8,045 nt of DNA, taken from Phycisphaerae bacterium (GTDB lineage Bacteria; Planctomycetota; Phycisphaerae; JAAYCJ01). Where the stretch lies: NCBI GenBank assembly GCA_012514125.1, contig JAAZAW010000098.1, positions 1 to 8,045 of the forward strand, written 5' to 3'. The notes beneath the pieces are model-generated. The model made no database searches and was not told where the DNA came from. It saw nothing but the letters and a program-made list of their open reading frames with translations. Both the position numbers and the translations under genes were made by a program. Positions 1 through 4,994 of the stretch are shown in pieces. The first letter of the stretch is position 1. Each line of letters opens with the position of its first letter.

Positions 1-7
1 CTTCCCA

Positions 8-74
8 GAGCCGCATCCCCCGGCTCATTCTTCAAAACCCGAAAGACTTTTCCGCCTCTTTTCCGGAGTCTTTT
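8..74 (+). terminator. Hairpin pair ending in a T run, probable terminator of an upstream gene
   Basis: Two inverted repeats lie here. GAGCCG at 8-13 pairs with CGGCTC at 21-26 around a 7-nt loop but has no good T tract. AAAGACT at 42-48 pairs with AGTCTTT at 67-73, and an inner CCG/CGG (52-54 with 64-66) extends the helix past a three-T bulge. The run TTTT at 71-74 closes it. The second looks like an intrinsic terminator for a plus-strand gene that ends before the window. That gene is not visible, so the call rests on shape alone. Confidence 0.4.
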
Positions 75-190
75 CATGCCTTCGACAACAACCATACTAC
101 AATCCGGTCTCATCCACCATCTTTCCCGTTTCCCCCCTCGGCCCACAGGCCGATCTTCCCAAAGCCAAAAGCCCAGAGCCTGCCCGCTCC

Positions 191-210
191 ATTTCGTACA
201 AAATGTATTT
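191..210. repeat. TACAAAATGTA element, copy 1 (imperfect palindrome)
   Basis: ATTTCGTACAAAATGTATTT shares 16 of 20 bases with the element at 263-282, 72 bp downstream. The core TACAaaaTGTA is palindromic around a three-A centre, but the outer arms are degenerate here. It could be a regulator half-site pair or one unit of a dispersed intergenic repeat. Confidence 0.5.
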
Positions 211-262
211 TTCCCCCCTGGTACCCCCGAAAACCGCGATTTTTCTCACCGCAAACATCCGG

Positions 263-282
263 ATTTTGTACAAAATGTACAA
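263..282. repeat. TACAAAATGTA element, copy 2 (perfect 7-bp arms)
   Basis: TTGTACA at 266-272 and TGTACAA at 276-282 form a perfect inverted repeat around AAA. Its centre is 72 bp from the centre of copy 1, close to seven helical turns. An isolated TGTACA recurs at 373-378, about 40 bp upstream of the lipoprotein promoter. The symmetry suits a dimeric regulator; a dispersed-repeat origin is equally possible. I do not recognise a known operator consensus. Confidence 0.55.
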
Positions 283-290
283 TCACCCCA

Positions 291-335
291 CCTGCCAAAG
301 GAGAGAATATCGGATCAAACTCCTCCAAAGGCAGG
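291..335 (+). other. Possible RNA stem-loop
   Basis: CCTGCC (291-296) is complementary to GGCAGG (330-335). Inside it, GGAG (300-303) is complementary to CTCC (320-323), leaving an asymmetric A-rich internal loop and a 16-nt apical loop. It has no following T run, so it is not a standard terminator. It may be part of a transcribed structured region, or chance in a biased sequence. Confidence 0.3.
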
Positions 336-416
336 CTCACCCGCCAACCCTCACCAATTACCCTTCCCGCAATGTACAGGCAGACACTCGATAAAAAGGG
401 GATTATTTTTTTCCTC

Positions 417-445
417 TTGACGCTTATATGCAACATAACTAGAAT
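417..445 (+). promoter_or_regulatory. Sigma70-type promoter of the small lipoprotein gene
   Basis: TTGACG (417-422) and TAGAAT (440-445) are separated by exactly 17 bp, close to the housekeeping consensus. Transcription would begin near 452, giving a leader of about 30 nt before the ATG at 484. This is the best-formed promoter in the window. It makes the lipoprotein gene an independent unit. Confidence 0.7.
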
Positions 446-483
446 GTCAGCATGTAATTACGGCTACAAAACGAGGAGCTATT

Positions 484-690
484 ATGCGGAATCTATTATT
501 GCTGGCTATGACGGGCCTTCTTTCTATCGTCCTGATCGGCGGTTGCGCAGCGACGCTGTCCGAATCCTCCAAAAATCATACCACACGCGTCGAACGAAAT
601 ATGGAAAAAGACTGCAAACTGCTGGTGGAAGACTGGGATCGCTTCTGGATGGTGGATAAACCCTCCCGGCTGACTCCCAACGACATGTAA
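484..690 (+). CDS. Small lipoprotein of unknown function
   Basis: The product is 68 residues long and I do not recognise the family. Residues 4-20 form a hydrophobic signal segment after Arg2. It ends in I-G-G-Cys21, an acceptable lipobox, so cleavage before Cys21 and lipid attachment are expected. Ala22, not Asp, follows the cysteine, which would favour outer-membrane sorting under the E. coli Lol rule if that rule applies here. The mature part is only about 48 residues, polar, with a second cysteine at 44 and a tail containing DWDRFW and DKPSRL that resembles small secreted proteins I associate with Planctomycetota. GAGGAG at 473-478, five bases before the ATG, is a strong ribosome binding site, and a near-consensus promoter lies upstream. 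The gene appears monocistronic because uvrB has its own signals. Confidence that this is a real lipoprotein is good; the role is unknown. Confidence 0.75.
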   Translation: MRNLLLLAMTGLLSIVLIGGCAATLSESSKNHTTRVERNMEKDCKLLVEDWDRFWMVDKPSRLTPNDM

Positions 691-725
691 TATGACCTTT
701 ATCTCAGGCCATTAACCGCTGATCG

Positions 726-748
726 GCGGGTTATGACCCGTATTTTTG
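726..748 (+). terminator. Weak intrinsic terminator after the lipoprotein gene
   Basis: CGGGT (727-731) pairs with ACCCG (736-740) around the loop TATG. The run TATTTTTGTT follows, 36 bases after the lipoprotein stop codon. An alternative partner, AACCGC at 714-719, could pair with GCGG at 726-729 and compete with it. The stem is short, so termination may be partial. Confidence 0.5.
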
Positions 749-826
749 TTGACTCATTTTTACTGAATCAAACCCCAAAATTTCCTCGGTCACCCCGCAT
801 CGCACTATCCTTTTAGCCACTTGCGG

Positions 827-835
827 TGGTATAAT
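827..835 (+). promoter_or_regulatory. Extended -10 promoter abutting the uvrB start
   Basis: TGGTATAAT is a perfect -10 hexamer (830-835) preceded by the TGN extension. No good -35 lies 16-18 bp upstream (ATCCTT at 807-812), as is usual for extended -10 promoters. Initiation about 6-8 bases downstream falls at 841-844, on the uvrB ATG. A TTGACT at 749-754 has no matching -10. Confidence 0.6.
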
Positions 836-843
836 AAAAGGTT

Positions 844-2904
844 ATGTCAGATTTCGAATTAATATCAAAGTTCAAACCCCAGGGCGATCAACCCCAGGCC
901 ATCGAAAAAATCTATCGCGGCCTGATAGAAAACGACCCAAGTTTCCAAACCCTGCTCGGCGTGACCGGTTCGGGTAAAACGTTCACCATGGCCAATGTCA
1001 TCGCCCAATATGGCAGGCCTACACTCGTTATTTCTCACAACAAAACCCTCGCCGCCCAGCTCTACGAAGAACTTCGCGAATTTTTCCCCAATAACGCTGT
1101 CGAATATTTTGTCAGCTATTATGATTACTATCAACCCGAAGCCTACATCCCCCAAAGAGATATCTACATTGAAAAAGATGCTGCCCGAAACGATGATCTC
1201 GACCGTCTGCGAATGGCCGCCACCAGCGCTCTTTTGAGCCGAAAAGATGTCGTCATTATCGCCAGCGTTTCGTGCATCTTCGGTCTCGGCGACCCCGAAG
1301 ATTATAAATCGCTCGTCATGACCGTCGCCTGCGGCGAAGACCACGACCGAAACGATCTGCTCGCCAAACTCATTGAAATGCAATACGAACGCACCGAAAT
1401 GGACCTTTTACGAGGTAAATTCCGGCCACGCGGCGACAGCCTGGAAATTTACCCCTCTTATGCGGAATACGCCTATCGCATCGAGTTTTTCGGCGACCAG
1501 ATCGACCGCATCGATCTGGTCGATCCGCTCACCGGCAGAACGCTCAAAATCCAACAAAACATGGTCCTCTACCCCGCGAAACACTACGTCGTTCCCGAAG
1601 ACAACATCGCCCACGCCATCAAAAGCATCGAAGAAGAACTCGAACAACGGCTCGTCGAGCTTAAATCCCAGGGCAAACTCCTCGAAGCCCAGCGGCTCAA
1701 CGCCCGTACCCGTTACGATATGGAGATGATCCAGGAAGTCGGCTATTGCTCCGGCATCGAAAATTACTCGCGACATCTTTCAGGCCGTGCTCCAGGCTCC
1801 AAACCTTATACGCTGATCGATTATTTTCCCAAGGATTTCCTGCTCGTCATCGATGAATCGCACGTCACGATTCCCCAAATCCGAGCCATGTACGCCGGCG
1901 ACCGCCATCGCAAGGATGTCCTTGTCGAACACGGTTTCCGCCTGCCCAGCGCCCTGGACAACCGACCGCTGACCTTTGATGAATTTGAATCCGTCTGGAA
2001 AAAAGTCGTTTTCGTCTCCGCCACACCCGCTCCTTACGAACTGACCAAGAGCGGCGGGGAGTTTGTCGAGCAGATCATCCGCCCCACCGGTCTGATCGAT
2101 CCGGTCATCCACGTCCTGCCGGCCCGAGGACAGGTGGAACACCTGCTCGGAGAAATCAAAAAACGTGTCGCCCGACAAGAGCGTATCCTGGTGACCACAC
2201 TGACCAAAAAAATGTCGGAAGACCTTGCCCAGTATATTCGCGAGGAAAATATCTCCTGCAACTATCTGCATTCCGAGGTCGAAACGCTCGAGCGGGTTGA
2301 AATCCTTAAGGACTTGCGGCTTGGCAAGTATGATGTCATCGTCGGCGTCAACCTGCTGCGCGAAGGTCTGGACCTGCCCGAAGTCTCGATGGTCGCCATC
2401 CTCGACTCCGACAAACAGGGCTTCCTGCGTTCGCCCACCTCACTGATCCAGATGATCGGACGGGCCGCCCGAAATGTCAACGCCGAAGTCTTCCTCTACG
2501 CCGACAAAATCACCCCCGCGATGCAGCAGGCCATCGATGAAACCGAACGGCGGCGCAAAATTCAGGAGCAGTACAACCGGGAAAACAACATTACTCCGCA
2601 GACCATTCGCAAAGCGATCCGCGACGGTCTGGAAACCGAAATCACCGCCCGTAAACTCGAGCGCGACGTGATCAATATTCCCGAAAATGATTACGAACAG
2701 GAAGAACTTATCCGCATGCTCGAACAGGAAATGTACGAAGCCGCCCGAAACATGGAATTTGAGAAAGCCGCTCTTATAAGAGATAAGTTGATGGAGGTTC
2801 GTAAACAAACCAATCTCGGAATTTCGCCCATGGTCCCCGAATCTCAGCGAAAAACCAGCGCCGCCAAACCAAAATTTAAGCGAAATTCTAAAAAAAGCCG
2901 GTAA
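844..2904 (+). CDS. uvrB: UvrABC excinuclease subunit B (UvrB)
   Basis: UvrB is the damage-verifying ATPase of bacterial nucleotide excision repair. UvrA loads it onto DNA, it probes the lesion with a beta-hairpin, and it recruits UvrC for the two incisions. The 686-residue length matches the family (E. coli 673). Visible motifs in order are GDQPQAI (14-20), Walker A GVTGSGKT (39-46), the beta-hairpin YYDYYQPEAYIP (92-103), Walker B DESH (337-340), SATPAPYE (392-399, where most UvrBs have SATPGPYE), HSEVETLER (476-484), GVNLLREGLDLPEVSM (501-516) and QMIGRAARN (536-544). A UVR coiled-coil for UvrC/UvrA contact covers about 620-653. A 30-residue Lys/Arg-rich tail follows. The only SD-like bases, AAAAGG at 836-841, lie two bases from the ATG, too close to work normally. 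The extended -10 just upstream suggests a leaderless transcript. The gene is intact with no missing catalytic residue. Confidence 0.98.
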   Translation: MSDFELISKFKPQGDQPQAIEKIYRGLIENDPSFQTLLGVTGSGKTFTMANVIAQYGRPTLVISHNKTLAAQLYEELREFFPNNAVEYFVSYYDYYQPEAYIPQRDIYIEKDAARNDDLDRLRMAATSALLSRKDVVIIASVSCIFGLGDPEDYKSLVMTVACGEDHDRNDLLAKLIEMQYERTEMDLLRGKFRPRGDSLEIYPSYAEYAYRIEFFGDQIDRIDLVDPLTGRTLKIQQNMVLYPAKHYVVPEDNIAHAIKSIEEELEQRLVELKSQGKLLEAQRLNARTRYDMEMIQEVGYCSGIENYSRHLSGRAPGSKPYTLIDYFPKDFLLVIDESHVTIPQIRAMYAGDRHRKDVLVEHGFRLPSALDNRPLTFDEFESVWKKVVFVSATPAPYELTKSGGEFVEQIIRPTGLIDPVIHVLPARGQVEHLLGEIKKRVARQERILVTTLTKKMSEDLAQYIREENISCNYLHSEVETLERVEILKDLRLGKYDVIVGVNLLREGLDLPEVSMVAILDSDKQGFLRSPTSLIQMIGRAARNVNAEVFLYADKITPAMQQAIDETERRRKIQEQYNRENNITPQTIRKAIRDGLETEITARKLERDVINIPENDYEQEELIRMLEQEMYEAARNMEFEKAALIRDKLMEVRKQTNLGISPMVPESQRKTSAAKPKFKRNSKKSR

Positions 2905-2921
2905 ACATTTTCAACTATTCA

Positions 2922-2992
2922 TAGACGGAATCGAGAAAAAATGCGATAATGCCGGATGTTTTTGGATTGCCCGGTACGTTTATGTTTATAAT
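2922..2992 (+). promoter_or_regulatory. Two tandem candidate promoters for nadC-birA
   Basis: P1 is TAGACG (2922-2927), a 17-bp spacer and GATAAT (2945-2950), with TGC just before the -10 as an extension; its start would be near 2957. P2 is a perfect TATAAT at 2987-2992 with only a loose TTGGAT at 2962-2967 (19-bp spacer); its start would be near 2999. Both lie upstream of the hairpin at 3007-3034, so either transcript would have to read through that hairpin to reach nadC. Confidence 0.45.
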
Positions 2993-3006
2993 AAAAAAAT
3001 ACACAA

Positions 3007-3034
3007 CCTCGCAGCCGGGCGAGGGAGTTTTTTT
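3007..3034 (+). terminator. Intrinsic terminator: uvrB terminator or nadC leader attenuator
   Basis: CCTCGC (3007-3012) and GCGAGG (3019-3024) form a perfect GC-rich stem around AGCCGG. After GAG comes an uninterrupted run of seven T (3028-3034). It sits 103 bases past the uvrB stop and 28 bases before the nadC start, downstream of both candidate nadC promoters. An upstream segment, 2967-2975 (TTGCCCGGT), can pair with 3014-3022 using six Watson-Crick G-C pairs, one A-U and two G-U. That pairing would disrupt the terminator stem. The hairpin is clear; which of the two roles applies is inference. Confidence 0.65.
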
Positions 3035-3061
3035 GATCGCAAGTGTTTTTGGGAGCAAGAC

Positions 3062-4054
3062 GTGGCACTGATGGCCGCCAATAAAGAGCAAATGATGGGA
3101 AAAATGCAGCAGGACCTGCTGCCGATCGGGTGTACTTTTACCCCTGCCGATTTATATCGCGCAGCGGAACCCCTGATTAAACTGGCTGTCAAAGAAGATG
3201 CGCCGAAACGTCAGCTTGTCGATTCCCGTTTGATCGTCGATCTGGATATGAAAGGCGAGGCCAGAATCCTGGCCAATGCGCAGGGTATCTTGGCCGGCGG
3301 ATGGATCGTCCCTCTCATCGCCCACAGCTATGACCCCAAACTCGAAGTTCTGGTCCATTTTCGCGATGGATCAGCCGTCAAAGCCGGCGATTTGCTCGTT
3401 ACGATCAAAGGCCACGTCGCCAGTATCGTCACCGCCGAACGGATTTTCCTGAACTTCCTTACCCGCATGTGCGGTATCGCCACCCTGACCAATCGCTGCG
3501 TCCAGGCCTGCGCCGGTACACTCGCCGTCGTCACCGATACCCGCAAGACCCTCCCGGGCTATCGCGTCCTCGATAAATACAGCGTCCAGGCCGGCGGCGG
3601 TAAAAATCATCGCATGCACCTGTGCGACGGTGTGATGATCAAGGACAACCACATCTCCGCCATGCACAAAATCACCATCGCACAAATGGTCGAACGCGTT
3701 CGAACCGCTCTGCGAAAACAACGACGATATGTCCCGATATGGGTTGAAATCGATCGTCTCGAACAATTACCCCAGGCCCTGGATGGTCGGCCCGACGTCA
3801 TCCTGCTCGACAATATGAGCCTTCAACAATTACGCACCGCCGTCCAGATGCGAAACGACTGGTTCGCCCAGATGAAAATCGATGCCCCGCGACCCACACC
3901 GCTTCTTGAAGCCAGCGGCGGCGTCGACCTGAGCAACATCGGCGACGTTGCACGAACCGGCGTCGATCGAATCGCCGTCGGCGCTCTGACCCATTCTGCT
4001 CCGGGACTTGACTTGACGCTTGAACTCATCGCCGAAGGAATCGGCCCGCTATGA
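3062..4054 (+). CDS. nadC: Nicotinate-nucleotide pyrophosphorylase (quinolinate phosphoribosyltransferase)
   Basis: NadC converts quinolinate and PRPP to nicotinate mononucleotide, CO2 and pyrophosphate, the third step of de novo NAD synthesis in the cytoplasm. Family signatures are ERIFLNFLTRMCGIAT (126-141), DTRKTLPGYRVLDKYSV (159-175), GGGKNHR (178-184), MIKDNH (192-197), VEID (228-231), DVILLDNMS (245-253), LEASGGVDLSNI (282-293) and VDRIAVGALTHSAPGLDLTLEL (split: VDRIAVGALTHS 301-312, LDLTLEL 316-322). The GTG at 3062 is preferred because GGGAG at 3051-3055 sits six bases upstream; the in-frame ATG at 3071 would be too far. At 330 residues it is longer than the usual 275-300, with a 20-30 residue N-terminal extension. 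An oddity is the N-terminal motif normally like ED-G-GD-T: only E45-D46 is kept, followed by APKRQLVDSR. The gene overlaps birA by four bases, indicating translational coupling. Confidence 0.96.
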   Translation: MALMAANKEQMMGKMQQDLLPIGCTFTPADLYRAAEPLIKLAVKEDAPKRQLVDSRLIVDLDMKGEARILANAQGILAGGWIVPLIAHSYDPKLEVLVHFRDGSAVKAGDLLVTIKGHVASIVTAERIFLNFLTRMCGIATLTNRCVQACAGTLAVVTDTRKTLPGYRVLDKYSVQAGGGKNHRMHLCDGVMIKDNHISAMHKITIAQMVERVRTALRKQRRYVPIWVEIDRLEQLPQALDGRPDVILLDNMSLQQLRTAVQMRNDWFAQMKIDAPRPTPLLEASGGVDLSNIGDVARTGVDRIAVGALTHSAPGLDLTLELIAEGIGPL

Positions 4055-4869
4055 CCCACGCCCCAAGCGATCGTTTCACCGCCCAGGCCGTCGAAAAAAA
4101 TCTTTCGACCCAACACCTCGGCAAAACAATTCTCGTTTATGACGAAGTCGAAAGCACCAACGACCTGCTCAAAACCATCATGCACGAACCGCACTACAAC
4201 GGTCTGGTCGTCTTCGCCAAAAATCAACGTCGCGGCAAGGGACGAGAAGGCCGAACCTGGACCGCCCCTGCCGATTCCAGCATCCTTTGTTCGTCGCTGA
4301 TTCATCTTGAAGGGCAACCTCATGATCTCGCCGGCCCGATTTCACTTGTCTGCGCCGTTGCCGTCGCTCAGGCCCTGATTCACACCTTTCAAATTCCCGT
4401 GCGAATCAAATGGCCCAACGATATTTACTGCGACGGAAAAAAACTGGCCGGCATCCTGATTGAATCATCGAAAATCCGCCCCGACCAGGTCGCCTTTATC
4501 CTCGGCATCGGTATCAACCTTACCCAGCAACCCATTGATTTTCCACCCGAACTGCGCGACACGGCGGTTTCCGTCGCCCAGGTTCTTGGCCGTCCTCTCG
4601 AACCCGATGAAAAAATCTTTCTCGCCCGACGAGTCATTAAGGAATTGGACGATCAGCTCGAAAGGATGCTCCAAAAAAACTACGATCAGCTCCGCCACGA
4701 TTGGCTTCACCTGGCCGGCGGTCCGGATCAGCCGGTCATCGTCACCCGACAGAACCAGACCTTCAACGCCCGTATCATCGACATCGACTATCGCGACAAT
4801 TCTCTGCTTGTCCAGAATCCCGGCGGTTTGATCCTGCATTTAAAACAAAATACCTGCAAAATCATTTGA
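4051..4869 (+). CDS. birA: Biotin--[acetyl-CoA-carboxylase] ligase, no DNA-binding domain
   Basis: This enzyme makes biotinyl-AMP from biotin and ATP and transfers biotin to the acceptor lysine of carboxylase subunits such as AccB. Residues about 25-225 form the catalytic BPL/LplA fold: VESTND (33-38), the adenylate-binding glycine-rich loop RRGKGREGRTW (60-70), KWPNDIYCDGKKLAGILIE (120-138, with Lys120 the expected catalytic lysine) and GIGINL (152-157). Residues about 227-270 fit the small C-terminal SH3-like domain. The winged-helix repressor domain of E. coli BirA (about 60 N-terminal residues) is absent; only some 24 residues precede the catalytic domain. It is therefore a monofunctional ligase that should not repress biotin genes. 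Its ATG overlaps the nadC stop as ATGA, so it is translated by coupling from the nadC message. A palindromic repeat starts at the base after its TGA stop. Confidence 0.95.
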   Translation: MTHAPSDRFTAQAVEKNLSTQHLGKTILVYDEVESTNDLLKTIMHEPHYNGLVVFAKNQRRGKGREGRTWTAPADSSILCSSLIHLEGQPHDLAGPISLVCAVAVAQALIHTFQIPVRIKWPNDIYCDGKKLAGILIESSKIRPDQVAFILGIGINLTQQPIDFPPELRDTAVSVAQVLGRPLEPDEKIFLARRVIKELDDQLERMLQKNYDQLRHDWLHLAGGPDQPVIVTRQNQTFNARIIDIDYRDNSLLVQNPGGLILHLKQNTCKII

Positions 4870-4932
4870 TGAGCTTGTCGAAGAGCAAAAGGGTCTTTTG
4901 CTTACTTACGATATGTCGCTTCGACAGGCTCA
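4870..4932. repeat. Compound palindromic intergenic repeat (REP-like)
   Basis: TGAGCTTGTCGAAG (4870-4883) and CTTCGACAGGCTCA (4919-4932) are complementary over 14 bp with a single G-U mispair. The 35-nt loop holds a second perfect inverted repeat, AGCAAAA (4884-4890) with TTTTGCT (4896-4902), around GGGTC. The sequence continues as a further imperfect GGAC...GTCC element near 4942-4954. The GAGCTTGTCGAAG / CTTCGACAGGCTCAG words are familiar from dispersed palindromes in many bacterial genomes. The first arm starts immediately after the birA stop. It lies between convergent genes and could also stop transcription from both sides. Confidence 0.7.
4884..4902. terminator. Possible bidirectional terminator between birA and the convergent enzyme gene
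   Basis: AGCAAAAgggtcTTTTGCT forms a perfect 7-bp stem 15 bases after the birA stop. It has T-rich flanks within the stem but no long T tract after it. Read from the minus strand it lies about 90 bases beyond the enzyme gene's stop. The surrounding 14-bp stem could strengthen it. No better terminator is visible for either gene; the A/T-only GAAAAA/TTTTTC at 4979-4992 is weaker. Confidence 0.35.
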
Positions 4933-4994
4933 GCGACCGCAGGACTCAGGGTCCGACTACGACACGTTTTAGGATAAAGAAAAATCTTTTTCCA

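Larger units (their letters stand above)
75..416. other. Intergenic region without a convincing gene
   Basis: About 340 bases carry no gene I can support. Open frames exist on both strands, up to 114 codons, but they are rich in Pro, Ser and His. They have no ribosome binding site at their starts, and the same bases are open on both strands. The plus strand is pyrimidine-rich with long C runs. What can be seen is structural: a perfect 6-bp hairpin (TCGGCC 138-143 with GGCCGA 148-153, loop CACA), two TACAAAATGTA elements, a stem-loop at 291-335, and a further TGTACA hexamer at 373-378. A small RNA gene is possible but not shown. Confidence 0.55.

Noticed and set aside
312..322. Minus-strand GAGTTTGATCC resembling the 5' end of 16S rRNA
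   Set aside because: Only 11 bases match and the flanking sequence does not continue as rRNA.
76..436. Open frames of 114 codons on the plus strand and 108 on the minus strand
   Set aside because: They overlap each other, lack ribosome binding sites, have biased low-information composition, and the shared FVQN/HFVRN words come from the palindromic DNA element being read on both strands.
749..754. TTGACT as a -35 box for uvrB
   Set aside because: No acceptable -10 occurs 16-18 bp downstream (the bases there are C-rich), and it overlaps the T tail of the preceding terminator.
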